Source: Paracoccus stylophorae (lineage in GTDB: Bacteria > Pseudomonadota > Alphaproteobacteria > Rhodobacterales > Rhodobacteraceae). From it: a stretch of DNA of 64,000 nt. The position numbers were made by a program, and so were the translations under genes. Numbering within the stretch: position 1 is the first letter of the stretch; every line of letters begins with the position of its first letter. This document shows positions 53,572 through 62,676 of this stretch, piece after piece. The stretch spans positions 1,593,001 through 1,657,000 of the forward strand of contig NZ_CP067134.1 of the NCBI RefSeq assembly GCF_028553765.1, in the 5' to 3' direction. The notes under the pieces were generated by a model. That model had not been told where the DNA came from and ran no database searches. It saw nothing but the letters and a program-made list of their open reading frames with translations.

Positions 53572-55367
53572 CGATGCCGCGCGCGGCAGCTGCGCGGCGG
53601 ATGGCGATGCTGTCCGCCGCGATCCTGCTGGTCGGCTTCCATCTGGGGCTGATCTTTTCCGGTATCGTTCCCAACCTTGTCGCGCGGCCGCTGCATCTGG
53701 CGCTGATCCTGCCGTGGATCTTCGTCTTTGCCGAACCGCGCGGGCGGCTGGCCGATCTGTCGGGCGCGGTGCTGGCGTTTGCGGGGATGGCGGCCTCGGT
53801 CTGGATCGCGCTGAACGCCGACCGGCTGGCCGATCAATACGGATTTGTCGAGACCGGCTTTCAATACGGGGTCGGCGCGGTCCTGCTGCTGGCGGTGCTG
53901 GAGGCGGCGCGCCGCGCCATCGGCTGGCCGCTGCCGTCGATCGCTTTCGTCGCGCTGCTTTACGCGGCGTTCGGGCAACATGTTCCGGGCGAATTCGGCC
54001 ATGCGCCCCTGCCGGCGGCCAGCCTGATGGGCACGCTGACCCTGGCCGAGGGCGGGATCTTCGGGCAGCTGACCGGGGTGTCGGTCGGGGTCGTCGCCAT
54101 CTTCGTCATCTTCGGGGCGGTGCTGAACGCGGGCGAGGCGGGGCAGGGCTTCATGAACCTTGCGGCGGCGGCGGCGGGGCGGCTGCGCGGCGGGGCGGGC
54201 AAGGTCTCGGTCATCGCATCGGCCTTGTTCGGGTCGATCTCGGGATCGGCCTCGGCCAATGTCGCCTCGACCGGGGCGGTGACGATCCCGGCGATGATCC
54301 GGCTTGGCTATCCGCGCCGGATCGCGGCGGCGGTCGAGGCGGTGGCATCCTCGGGCGGGCAGATCATGCCGCCCTTGATGGGGGCCGGGGCCTTCGTCAT
54401 GGTCGAACTGACCGGCACGCCCTATACCGACATCATCGCGGCGGCGCTGCTGCCCGCGATCCTGTATTTCCTTGTCGTCTGGTTCGGGATCGACGCCTAT
54501 GCGCGGCGTTTCGATCTGGGCGCGCTGCCGCCCGATGAGCGACCGGGCGGACGCGAGGTCGCGATCACCTCGGCCTTCTTCGCGGTGCCGTTCGCGGTGC
54601 TTCTGGGGGGCATGTTCCGCATCGGATACACGCCGCAATATTCCGCCGCGCTGGCGATCGTCGCCGGCACGCTGCTGCTGACGGTCGGGGCGGATATGCG
54701 GCTTGATCTGCGCCGCGCGGCGATGCGGGCGGAAACCGCGCTGATCGGCGCGTCGCGACAGGTGGCGCTGATCGGCGCGATCATCATCTGCGCCTCGATC
54801 ATCATCGGGGTGCTGGCGATCACCGGGCTGGGCGTCAAGATCACCTCGCTGATCCTGTCGGCCTCGAACGGCCAGATCTGGCCCTCGCTGATCCTGACCG
54901 CGCTGGCCTGTCTGGTTCTGGGGATGGAGGTGCCGACGACGGCGGCCTATGTCATCTGCATCTCGGTCGCGGGACCGGCCTTGATCTCGCTGGGGTTGGA
55001 GCCGTTGCAGGCGCATCTGTTCGTCTTCTGGTTCGCGCTGCTGTCCACGATCACGCCGCCGGTCTGCGGTGCGGTCTTCATCGCCGCGGGCATGGCGCAG
55101 GAAAGCTGGGTGCGGGTCGCGGCGACGGCGATGGCGCTGGGCGTCGGGCTGTATCTGATCCCCCTGGGGATGATCGCGTGGCCGGACCTGATCCGGCTGG
55201 CCGACAGGCCGCTGCCGGCGCTGGCGGCCGCGCTGCTGGTCGGGACGGGCTGCGTGATCGTGTCCTACGCGCTGATCGGCGTTCGACACCGCTGGAAGAC
55301 GCTGTCGGGCATCATGGCGGGGCTTGCGATCCTGTTTCTGCTGCCGATGATCGTGCAGGCGTCGTGA
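53568..55367 (+). CDS. fused TRAP transporter permease (DctQM type)
   Basis: A 599-residue membrane protein with about 16-18 segments, combining small and large permease parts, as is usual with TAXI partners. FGSISGSASANVASTGAVTIPAM-type and SSGGQIMPPLMGAGAFVM-type segments match the 4TM/12TM TRAP family. ATG 53568 overlaps the TAXI gene stop (ATGA). Ion-driven uptake; substrate not known. It converges on a LysR gene 22 bases later. Confidence 0.93.
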   Translation: MTMPRAAAARRMAMLSAAILLVGFHLGLIFSGIVPNLVARPLHLALILPWIFVFAEPRGRLADLSGAVLAFAGMAASVWIALNADRLADQYGFVETGFQYGVGAVLLLAVLEAARRAIGWPLPSIAFVALLYAAFGQHVPGEFGHAPLPAASLMGTLTLAEGGIFGQLTGVSVGVVAIFVIFGAVLNAGEAGQGFMNLAAAAAGRLRGGAGKVSVIASALFGSISGSASANVASTGAVTIPAMIRLGYPRRIAAAVEAVASSGGQIMPPLMGAGAFVMVELTGTPYTDIIAAALLPAILYFLVVWFGIDAYARRFDLGALPPDERPGGREVAITSAFFAVPFAVLLGGMFRIGYTPQYSAALAIVAGTLLLTVGADMRLDLRRAAMRAETALIGASRQVALIGAIIICASIIIGVLAITGLGVKITSLILSASNGQIWPSLILTALACLVLGMEVPTTAAYVICISVAGPALISLGLEPLQAHLFVFWFALLSTITPPVCGAVFIAAGMAQESWVRVAATAMALGVGLYLIPLGMIAWPDLIRLADRPLPALAAALLVGTGCVIVSYALIGVRHRWKTLSGIMAGLAILFLLPMIVQAS

Positions 55368-55389
55368 CATCGCCCGGTGTGCGGCCCGA

Positions 55390-56289
55390 TCACAGCACGC
55401 AGGTTTCCTTCACATGCGTCTCGAAGAAATCCGAAAACGTCGCCACCCGCGGCGGCAGCCGGTCATAGGGCGGATAATACAGCGTCAGCCAGACATCGGG
55501 GGCGGACCAGTCCGGCAACACCTGAACCAGGCGCCCCGCGTCCAGATCGTCCGCCACGATGAAACGCGGCAGCAGCGCGATCCCCTCGCCATTCAGCACA
55601 AGCTGCGCCAGAAGATCGCCGTTATTGGCGCGAAAGGGTCCGCGCGCCTTGTGGCTGCGCCGGCCGGGGCCGCGCGACAGATCCCACATCTCGGCGCGCG
55701 CATCGGCGCCATACCCGAGACAGTCGAAACGCGCCAGATCCTCGGGCGTCTGCGGCGCGCCCCGGGCCGTCACAAGGTCGGACGAGGCGACCAGCACGCG
55801 CGGCACCTTGCAGATCTTGCGCCAGATGGTGGACTTGTCGGTGGGCGGACCCGAGACGCGGATGGCAAGGTCGTAATCCTCTTCGACGATATCGACGAAA
55901 CTGTCCGACAGGCTGACCGAAACCTGCGTCTGCGGATGCAGCGTCGCGAATTGCGACAGCACCGTGGGCAACACCTTCAGCCCCAGGGACATGGGCGCGC
56001 TGATGCGGATACGCCCGGCGGTCAGGCCCTGCGCCTCGCGCGTCTCCTCGGACGCCTGCGCCAGGGCCTGCGCCAGCGGCGCCACCCGCGCGGCATAGAC
56101 CGCACCGGCCGAGGTCAGCGACACCTTGCGCGTCGTCCGCACCAGCAGCTGAAGGCCCATCCGCTCCTCCAGCGCCGCGACGGTGCGCGTGACCGATGCG
56201 GGCGTCAGCCCAAGCTGACGGGCCGCGGCGGCAAAGCCTTGCTGTTCGGCGACGGCCAGAAAGACGCGAATGGATTCCAGTTCACCCAT
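55390..56289 (-). CDS. LysR-family transcriptional regulator
   Basis: A 299-residue protein. The N-terminal winged helix (about 1-60, ESIRVFLAVAEQQGFAAAARQLGLTPASVTRTVAALEE-like) is followed by the periplasmic-binding-protein-like effector domain (about 90-290). It is divergent from the ring-cleaving dioxygenase/DoxX/WrbA genes, with 112 bases between, and probably controls them. By analogy with other quinone-responsive regulators, it may sense quinones or electrophiles. Its effector is not shown by the sequence. Confidence 0.93.
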   Translation of the reverse strand: MGELESIRVFLAVAEQQGFAAAARQLGLTPASVTRTVAALEERMGLQLLVRTTRKVSLTSAGAVYAARVAPLAQALAQASEETREAQGLTAGRIRISAPMSLGLKVLPTVLSQFATLHPQTQVSVSLSDSFVDIVEEDYDLAIRVSGPPTDKSTIWRKICKVPRVLVASSDLVTARGAPQTPEDLARFDCLGYGADARAEMWDLSRGPGRRSHKARGPFRANNGDLLAQLVLNGEGIALLPRFIVADDLDAGRLVQVLPDWSAPDVWLTLYYPPYDRLPPRVATFSDFFETHVKETCVL

Positions 56290-56401
56290 GCCCCACCATT
56301 ACGCCAACCGCAACAATCAATGCAACATTATCCCTGTTCCGCCGCGGGTCGCGGGGCTCTATCTTCCGCCTCAAGCAAGATCGTTCAGGAAGGAGCCTGT
56401 C

Positions 56402-57334
56402 ATGCTCGACCAGATCAAGGGCCTGCACCATGTCACCTCGATGGCCTCGGATGCGCAGGAGAACAACGATTTCTTCACCCGAGTGCTCGGCCTGCGCCGG
56501 GTCAAGAAGACGGTGAATTTCGACGCCCCCGATGTCTATCACCTCTATTACGGCGACCGCGTCGGCACGCCGGGATCGGTGATGACCTATTTCCCGTTCC
56601 CGCATATCGCCCAAGGCCGTCGCGGCACCGGCGCGGTGTCGGAAACCGCCTTTGCGGTGCCCCAAGGGTCGCTGGATTACTGGCGCGACCGGCTGGCGGA
56701 TGCCGGCGCGGGCGAGGTGCAGGATGACACCCGCTTCGGCGAGAAGCGCCTGCGCTTTGCCGGTCCCGACGGCGACGGCTTTGCGCTGGTCGAGGTGGCG
56801 GACGATCCGCGCGCGGCCTTTGCCGAGGGTCCGGTGCCGGCCGATCGCGGCATCCACGGCTTTCGCGGCGTGACCATGCGCCTGCGCGATGGCGCCGCCA
56901 CGGCCGAGTTGCTGAAATTCATGGGCTATCGCGAACTGGGCCGCGAAGGCGCGCTGATCCGGCTGGGGATCGAGGGCGGCAACGGCGCCGATATCGTCGA
57001 TCTCGAGGTGCTGCCCGATGCCGACCGGGCGCGCGAGGGGGCGGGCTCGGTCCACCACGTGGCTTTCGCGGTCGAGAACCGCGAGGCGCAGGCCGAGGTT
57101 CGCCGCGCGCTGCTGCAGGCCGGCGCCCATGTCACGCCGGTGATCGACCGCGACTATTTCTGGGCGATCTATTTCCGCACCCCCGGCGGCGTTCTGTTCG
57201 AGATCGCCACCAACGAGCCGGGCTTCGACCGCGACGAGGATGTGGCGCATCTGGGCGAGGCGCTGAAACTGCCCGACCAGCACGCCCATCTGCGCGCGCG
57301 GCTGGAAAAGACCCTGGCCCCGATCGCCGGCTGA
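56402..57334 (+). CDS. ring-cleaving dioxygenase / glyoxalase-fold (VOC) protein, MhqO-like
   Basis: A 310-residue protein with two VOC halves. The first starts IKGLHHVTSMASDAQEN, with metal His9 or His10 region and the second with IHGFRGVTMRL; GSVHHVAFAV and FWAIYFRTPGGVLFEIATNEPGF carry the expected His and Glu ligands. MhqA/MhqO and LinE-type members cleave hydroquinones. GAAGGAG lies 7 bases before ATG 56402. It heads an operon with doxX, wrbA and a small GNAT gene. Confidence 0.88.
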   Translation: MLDQIKGLHHVTSMASDAQENNDFFTRVLGLRRVKKTVNFDAPDVYHLYYGDRVGTPGSVMTYFPFPHIAQGRRGTGAVSETAFAVPQGSLDYWRDRLADAGAGEVQDDTRFGEKRLRFAGPDGDGFALVEVADDPRAAFAEGPVPADRGIHGFRGVTMRLRDGAATAELLKFMGYRELGREGALIRLGIEGGNGADIVDLEVLPDADRAREGAGSVHHVAFAVENREAQAEVRRALLQAGAHVTPVIDRDYFWAIYFRTPGGVLFEIATNEPGFDRDEDVAHLGEALKLPDQHAHLRARLEKTLAPIAG

Positions 57335-57363
57335 CCGACCGCAAGAAAAAAAGGAGAGACATC

Positions 57364-57768
57364 ATGGACACCCACCACCTTGAAACCGTCTGGGCGCCGC
57401 GCATGCTCAGCGTGCTGCGGATCATGGCCGCGCTGATCTTTTTCGCCCATGGCACCGACAAGATCCTGGGCTTTCCCGATACCGGCGGCACGCCCCCCGC
57501 CTGGTCGCTGGGCTGGATCGCCGGGATCATCGAGCTGTTCGGCGGCGCGCTGCTGATCGTGGGGCTGTTCACCCGCCCGGTCGCGTTTTTGACCTCGGGC
57601 ATGGCGGCGGCGGCCTATTTCATCGGACACGCGCCGGAAAGCTTCTATCCCGTGATCAACCGCGGCGATGCGGCGATCCTCTACTGCTTCGTGTTCCTGT
57701 ACCTGGTCTTCGCCGGCCCCGGCCCGTGGAGCCTGGACGCGCTGCGCGCCGAACGCAGCCGCGCCTGA
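57364..57768 (+). CDS. DoxX-family membrane protein
   Basis: A 134-residue protein with four membrane segments. [22 protein letters not shown] (about 20-41), [22 protein letters not shown] and [36 protein letters not shown] regions are typical. DoxX proteins are linked with quinone or thiol redox stress. GGAG lies 7 bases before the ATG. It is the second gene of the detoxification operon, 29 bases after the dioxygenase. Confidence 0.92.
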   Translation: MDTHHLETVWAPRMLSVLRIMAALIFFAHGTDKILGFPDTGGTPPAWSLGWIAGIIELFGGALLIVGLFTRPVAFLTSGMAAAAYFIGHAPESFYPVINRGDAAILYCFVFLYLVFAGPGPWSLDALRAERSRA

Positions 57769-57808
57769 TCCGTCACCGATTTCAACCCTGACCCCTGAAG
57801 GAGGCAAA

Positions 57809-58399
57809 ATGTCCGTCAAACTCGCCATCATCTATTATTCGACCTATGGCACCAACCACCAGATGGCCTCGATCGCGGCCGAGGCCGCAAAGGCCGCCGG
57901 GGCCGAGGTGCGGCTGCTGAAGGCGCCCGAGACCGCGCCCGAGGCGGCAATCAACAGCCAGGACGCCTGGAAGGCCCAGGCCGAAAAGACCGCCGACATC
58001 CCCGAGGCGACGGCCGAGGACATGGAATGGGCCAACGCCTATCTGATCTCGGCGCCGACGCGGTTCGGCGTGATGGCCAGCCAGATGCGCGCCTTCATCG
58101 ACACGCTGGGCGGCATCTGGGCCAAGGGCGGACTGGCCGGCAAGCCGGTCTCGGCCATGACCTCGGCCCAGAACCCGCATGGCGGGCAGGAAACGACGCT
58201 GGTGTCCTTCTATACCACGGTGATGCACTGGGGCGGGTTCGTGGTGGCGCCGGGCTATACCGACGAGGTGATCTTCAAGACCGGCGGCAACCCCTATGGC
58301 TACAGCCACTCGCAGGGGGCCGAGTTCACCGACGAGGTCAAATCCGCCATCGGCCACCAGACCCGCCGCCTGGTCGAGGTCGCGGGCAAGCTGGGCTGA
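57809..58399 (+). CDS. wrbA: NAD(P)H:quinone oxidoreductase, WrbA type
   Basis: A 196-residue flavodoxin-fold protein. The FMN phosphate loop is [12 protein letters not shown] (9-20); [18 protein letters not shown] and [13 protein letters not shown] follow as in WrbA. It reduces quinones by two electrons to hydroquinones, which the neighbouring dioxygenase could then cleave. GAAGGAGG lies 6 bases before ATG 57809. Third gene of the operon. Confidence 0.94.
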   Translation: MSVKLAIIYYSTYGTNHQMASIAAEAAKAAGAEVRLLKAPETAPEAAINSQDAWKAQAEKTADIPEATAEDMEWANAYLISAPTRFGVMASQMRAFIDTLGGIWAKGGLAGKPVSAMTSAQNPHGGQETTLVSFYTTVMHWGGFVVAPGYTDEVIFKTGGNPYGYSHSQGAEFTDEVKSAIGHQTRRLVEVAGKLG

Positions 58400-58511
58400 G
58401 CGTGACACACCTGCCGGCGGGCAAGACCCGTCGGCAGGGGGTTGCGGATGTTTCCATCGGCAGCGGCGCAGGATATGCCGCCTGCCAGGACATATCGTCA
58501 CGGAGGACCAC

Positions 58512-58805
58512 ATGGACAGCGAGATCGAGATCACCGTCGAGGAAAACGAGACCAAGGGGCGTTATCGCGCCGTGGTCGATGGCCATGAAGCCGAGATGAC
58601 CTATTCGCGCGCCGGCGACACGACCATCATCATCGACCATACCCATGTGCCGGACGCGCTGCGCGGCCGCGGCGTCGGTCAGGCGCTGGTCCGCCGCGGC
58701 GTCGAGGATGCGCGCGCGCAAGGCCGCAAGATCGTGCCGTTGTGCCCCTTTGCCAAGGCGCAGATCGACCGGCACCCGGAATGGCAGGACGTGCTGAAAG
58801 GCTGA
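58512..58805 (+). CDS. small GNAT-like acetyltransferase (NATD1/YjdJ type)
   Basis: A 97-residue protein. The single short GNAT core has GHEAEMTYSR, HTHVPDALRGRGVGQALV (acetyl-CoA loop RGRGVGQAL) and PLCPFAKAQIDRHPEWQDVL near the end. This is the compact NATD1/YjdJ-like group, with unknown substrate. GGAGG lies 5 bases before ATG 58512. It follows wrbA by 112 bases and may be transcribed with it. Confidence 0.9.
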   Translation: MDSEIEITVEENETKGRYRAVVDGHEAEMTYSRAGDTTIIIDHTHVPDALRGRGVGQALVRRGVEDARAQGRKIVPLCPFAKAQIDRHPEWQDVLKG

Positions 58806-58897
58806 TCGGGACGCGCAAGCCGGCAGCAGCCGCGCAACGGGCGAAGCGCTCGACCTCGGCCTGCACAGGATAGCGACGACCTGCTGCGCAAGACGCG

Positions 58898-60094
58898 TCA
58901 GCCGGGCTGACCTTCACGCCGCACCGCCTCGCCTGCGGCCTGGGCCGAGGCCCACGCCCACTGGAAATTGTACCCGCCCAGCCAGCCGGTGACATCGACG
59001 CATTCGCCGATGAAATGCAGACCCCGAACCTGACGCGCCTGCATGCTGCGCGCGTCCAGATCGCGCGTGTCGATGCCGCCAAGCGTGACCTCGGCCGTGC
59101 GATACCCTTCGGTGCCGACCGGCCGGATCTGCCAGCGATTGACGCGCGATCCGATCGTCTGCAACAGCGCGTTGGTCTGGTCGGCCAGCCGCCGATCCGC
59201 CACGTCTTCATCGCGCGCGATGCTGTCGGCCAGGCGCTGCGGCAGGAACTGGGCCAGCGCCGTGGCCATTGTCATCCGGCCCGCCTTGCTGCGCTGCGCC
59301 TTCAACGCCTGCGCCACGTCGATGTCCGGCGCCAGGTCGATTTCCAGCATCTCGCCCGGCTGCCAGAAGCTTGAGATCTGCAGGATGACCGGCCCGCTGA
59401 GGCCGCGATGGGTGAACAGAAGCGCGTCGCGGAAATCGCCGCCGCGATGCCTGATCCGCGCCTCGACCGACAGCCCCGCCAGCGGGCGGCAGCGGGCCAG
59501 ATCCTGTTCCGCAAAGGTCAGCGGCACCAACCCGGCGCGCGTCTCGGTCACGCGCAGGCCGAAGGTCCGGGCGATGTCATAGGCAAAGCCGGTCGCGCCC
59601 ATCTTCGGGATCGACTTTCCCCCCGTCGCCACCACCACGCGCGCCGCCGACAGGGTGCCGTCGCCGGTCTGAACCTCGAACCGGCCGCCCGCCGCGCGCA
59701 CCGCCGTCACCGCAGTGCCCAGCCGCAGTTCCGCACCCCGCATCCGGGCAAGCAGCATGTCGGTGATCTGGGTCGCGCGCCCGTCGCAAAACAACTGTCC
59801 CTGCGTCTTCTCGTGCCACGCGATCCCGGCGCGATCGACCAGGGCCACGAACGCTTCGGGGCGGTAGCGCGACAGCGCGCTGGCCGCGAATCTGGGGTTC
59901 TGCGACAGGAACCGGTCGCGCGACGTAGCAAGATTGGTAAAATTGCATCTTCCGCCGCCGGAGATGCGGATCTTTTCCGCCGGCTTGGCGGCATGGTCGA
60001 TCACCACGACCCGCAGGCCGGGCGCCAAAGCCGTTCCCGCACAGAACAGCCCGGCCGCACCGGCACCCAGAATGACAAGATCCGCGTGCTCCAT
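58898..60094 (-). CDS. FAD-dependent oxidoreductase, BaiN/HI0933 type
   Basis: A 398-residue flavoprotein. The FAD-binding motif LGAGAAGL is at 9-16, RISGGGRCNFTN at about 43-54, and VVATGGKSIPKMGATG further on, all typical of the HI0933/BaiN family. The C-terminus closes the FAD site (ECVDVTGWLGGYNFQWAWASAQAAG). The family includes 3-dehydro-bile acid reductases, but most members have no known substrate. It is a single gene, on the minus strand before tRNA-Gln. Confidence 0.91.
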   Translation of the reverse strand: MEHADLVILGAGAAGLFCAGTALAPGLRVVVIDHAAKPAEKIRISGGGRCNFTNLATSRDRFLSQNPRFAASALSRYRPEAFVALVDRAGIAWHEKTQGQLFCDGRATQITDMLLARMRGAELRLGTAVTAVRAAGGRFEVQTGDGTLSAARVVVATGGKSIPKMGATGFAYDIARTFGLRVTETRAGLVPLTFAEQDLARCRPLAGLSVEARIRHRGGDFRDALLFTHRGLSGPVILQISSFWQPGEMLEIDLAPDIDVAQALKAQRSKAGRMTMATALAQFLPQRLADSIARDEDVADRRLADQTNALLQTIGSRVNRWQIRPVGTEGYRTAEVTLGGIDTRDLDARSMQARQVRGLHFIGECVDVTGWLGGYNFQWAWASAQAAGEAVRREGQPG

Positions 60095-60149
60095 CGCGGT
60101 GCCATATCGGCAGCTTCGGGGCAGGGCAAGTTTCGCGAATTTTCGACTT

Positions 60150-60178
60150 GAACACCCTCAGCGTCTTGGCTATTCACC
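60150..60178 (+). promoter_or_regulatory. candidate tRNA-Gln promoter
   Basis: TTGAAC (60150-60155) and TATTCA (60173-60178) with a 17-base spacer, ending 9 bases before the tRNA gene. Confidence 0.5.
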
Positions 60179-60187
60179 GCCGCACGT

Positions 60188-60262
60188 TGGGGCGTAGCCA
60201 AGTGGTAAGGCAGCGGTTTTTGGTACCGTGTACCGTAGGTTCGAATCCTACCGCCCCAGCCA
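60188..60262 (+). tRNA. tRNA-Gln (anticodon TTG)
   Basis: A 75-base cloverleaf with encoded CCA. Acceptor TGGGGCG/CGCCCCA, D-loop GCCAAGTGGTAAGGC, anticodon loop TTTTGGT reading TTG, T-loop GGTTCGAATCC. The U1-A72 pair is typical for glutamine tRNA. Confidence 0.97.
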
Positions 60263-60583
60263 TTCCGACACATTCTCGTTCGTTCGCGGCTGCGCCGGCG
60301 ATGGCTGCCCGGATCGTCATGCCGATGGTAATCGAGCGCGGACATCGCATGGCAGGCTGGCAACGCGGCAATCATGGCAGGCATGCGCGGCAGGCGATGA
60401 CACAATCCCGAACGATCCGGGGCGAAGGCGAACCGCTTCAACGACTTGTCATCGATGGCAGGTCACATCATCCATTACAGGACCAACGAATATAGGGCTT
60501 GGCATCACTGCAGGCGGCGCTAGGTTGAAGATCGCTCTTGTATACACCCCGATTTCAGCCCTCTCATCACGGAGCCTTCGATC
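60263..60583. other. 321-base gap between tRNA-Gln and the osmoprotectant operon
   Basis: No supported gene. It has no clear rho-independent terminator after the tRNA and no promoter I would defend for the operon. Several copies of a GGCAGGC-like heptamer occur (for example 60351-60385). The stretch nearest the operon is relatively AT-rich (TTGTATACACC at 60538). Confidence 0.5.
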
Positions 60584-61492
60584 ATGCGACCTCACCTTTT
60601 CATTGCCGCCGCAGGCCTTTCCGCCTCAATCGCCGCCGGTGCGGCTGCCGACATCACGGTTTCGTCCAAGATCGATACCGAGGGCGGGCTGCTGGGCAAT
60701 ATCATCGCCCTGGCTCTTGAGGACGCCCGGCTGCCGGTGGAACGTCGCCTGCAACTTGGCGGCACGCAGGTCGTTCGTGAGGCACTGTTGTCCGGCCAGA
60801 TCGATATCTATCCCGAATATACCGGCAACGCGGCGTTCTTCTTCAATGAAGCCGACAGCGACGTCTGGAAAGACCGTGCCGCGGCCCATGCGCGCGCGGC
60901 TGAGCTGGACAGTGAGCAGAACAACATCGTGTGGCTGGATTCCGCGCCCGCCAACAACACATGGGCCATCGCAGTGACGGGTGACGTCGCCTCCGGGAAT
61001 GAGCTGCAGACCATGTCCGAATTCGGAGCCTGGGTTGCCGATGGCGGCGAGGTCAAGCTGGCGGCCTCCACCGAGTTCGTCTCGTCTCCGGCGGTCCTGC
61101 CGGCCATGCAGGACACGTATGGCTTCAGCCTGTCGCCCGATCAGACGGTGATCCTGTCGGGCGGTGACACGGCGGCAACGATTCAGGCCGCGGCGCGCGG
61201 CACATCAGGCGTCAACGCGGCAATGGTGTATGGCACCGACGGCGGTGTCGGCGCGACCGGCCTTGTCGTGATGGAGGACGACAAGGGTGTGCAGCCGGTC
61301 TATGAGCCGGCCCCGATCGTGCGCGCGGATGTGCTGGAGGAATATCCTGCCATCGCCGATGTCCTGAACCCGATCTTTGGCGGTCTGGACATGGCAACGC
61401 TGCAGAAGCTGAACGGTCGCATCCAGGTCGGCGGTGAGCCCGCCGAGGCCGTGGCGCGCGAATACCTGACCGAGACGGGTGTTCTGGACTGA
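60584..61492 (+). CDS. yehZ: osmoprotectant ABC transporter binding protein (YehZ/OsmF type)
   Basis: A 302-residue periplasmic protein with a signal peptide (about 1-22, AAGAAAD). ITVSSKIDTEGGLLGNIIALAL begins the OpuAC-type domain, and GQIDIYPEYTGNAAFFF (about 64-80) is the family core. It binds betaine-like osmoprotectants, although E. coli YehZ has low betaine affinity. It is first of four genes in yehZYXW order. ACGGAG lies about 9 bases before the ATG. Confidence 0.9.
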   Translation: MRPHLFIAAAGLSASIAAGAAADITVSSKIDTEGGLLGNIIALALEDARLPVERRLQLGGTQVVREALLSGQIDIYPEYTGNAAFFFNEADSDVWKDRAAAHARAAELDSEQNNIVWLDSAPANNTWAIAVTGDVASGNELQTMSEFGAWVADGGEVKLAASTEFVSSPAVLPAMQDTYGFSLSPDQTVILSGGDTAATIQAAARGTSGVNAAMVYGTDGGVGATGLVVMEDDKGVQPVYEPAPIVRADVLEEYPAIADVLNPIFGGLDMATLQKLNGRIQVGGEPAEAVAREYLTETGVLD

Positions 61493-61509
61493 TCGCGGGG
61501 AACGCACCC

Positions 61510-62676
61510 GTGAAGGGGAGCAGGGCACAACTGTCGGCGCCGGGATTGCTGTTTGCAATTCTGGGGCTGATCACATTGCTGGCGCCCTTCATGACAGTCG
61601 CGGCCAACCGGATCGTCGCGGGTGAGGGCGTCATGGCGTGGCGTGTCGCGGCGCCATCGGTCGTCGCCCCCGGGCTGGTCGCCGTGATCCTCGGCTTGGC
61701 GATGGGTCTTCCCGCCGGCTGGACGCGAGTGCGCGTTTCGGGTGCCGTGATAGGTCTGGCCGGTCTGCTCTGGCTGCTGACCCAAGGCTCGGCGGCGCTT
61801 CTTTCGCAAGCCGGAGAATATGCGCGCACATCGCCGGCAGCGGGCTTCTGGTGTCTGCTTGCCGTATTCTTGCTGCTCATGGCCGATGCGTTGGCGGCCA
61901 TGAAGCCGGGGCCGTTGATGCGTGGCGCATTGCTGGCGATGGTCCTTGGCGCATTGGCCGTTATCCTGTGGTCGGGCATGCTGTCCAACCTGTCGGTTCT
62001 TCAGGAATTTTCCGGCCGTCGCGATGTGTTCTTCCGCGAGTTTGTTCGGCATCTGGGTCTGGCTTTCGGTTCGCTTGCGGCGGCGGCGGTGATCGGCTTT
62101 CCGCTGGGCATCCTGTGTCACAATCGCGCGAAACTGCGGAGCGCGACACTGCCGGTGCTCAGCTTCCTGCAGACCATCCCGTCGCTTGCCATGTTCGGAT
62201 TGATGATCCCGATCCTCGGCTGGGTCGGCAACACGGTGCCGGGCGCGCAGGCAATCGGCATCGCGGGGATCGGCTTTGCCCCCGCATTCCTTGCCCTGTT
62301 GCTTTATTCACTGCTGCCGGTGGTGGGCAATACGGTTGCGGGGCTTGCGTCCACGCCGCCCGCCGCGCTCGAGGCGGCGCGCGGCATGGGAATGACGCCG
62401 GCGCAGCGTCTGTTGCGTGTCGAATTGCCGCTTGGTCTGCCGATCATCCTGACGGGTCTGCGCATCGTGCTGGTGCAGAATATCGGCCTTGCCGTCATTG
62501 CCGGACTGATCGGGGGCGGCGGGTTCGGCACGTTCGTGTTTCAGGGGCTGAACCAGACGGCGACCGACCTGATCCTGCTGGGGGCGCTGCCCACAGTCGT
62601 GCTGGCTCTGACCGCGGCGATCGTGATGGATATCCTGGTCGAACTTACCCGACGCACACCCGAGGCGACACGATGA
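61510..62676 (+). CDS. yehY: osmoprotectant ABC transporter permease (YehY type)
   Basis: A 388-residue membrane protein. An extra N-terminal block of about five helices (15-165) precedes the standard permease domain (about 170-380), as in YehY. The ABC-ATPase contact loop is EAARGMGMTPAQRLLRVELPLGLP. The start is GTG 61510, 17 bases after the yehZ stop. Its TGA overlaps the ATPase gene (ATGA at 62673). Confidence 0.9.
   Translation: MKGSRAQLSAPGLLFAILGLITLLAPFMTVAANRIVAGEGVMAWRVAAPSVVAPGLVAVILGLAMGLPAGWTRVRVSGAVIGLAGLLWLLTQGSAALLSQAGEYARTSPAAGFWCLLAVFLLLMADALAAMKPGPLMRGALLAMVLGALAVILWSGMLSNLSVLQEFSGRRDVFFREFVRHLGLAFGSLAAAAVIGFPLGILCHNRAKLRSATLPVLSFLQTIPSLAMFGLMIPILGWVGNTVPGAQAIGIAGIGFAPAFLALLLYSLLPVVGNTVAGLASTPPAALEAARGMGMTPAQRLLRVELPLGLPIILTGLRIVLVQNIGLAVIAGLIGGGGFGTFVFQGLNQTATDLILLGALPTVVLALTAAIVMDILVELTRRTPEATR

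Noticed and set aside
53538..55370. A 610-codon minus-strand frame opposite the fused TRAP permease
   Set aside because: It is a mirror of a hydrophobic gene, giving an Arg/Gln/His-rich product of no known family.
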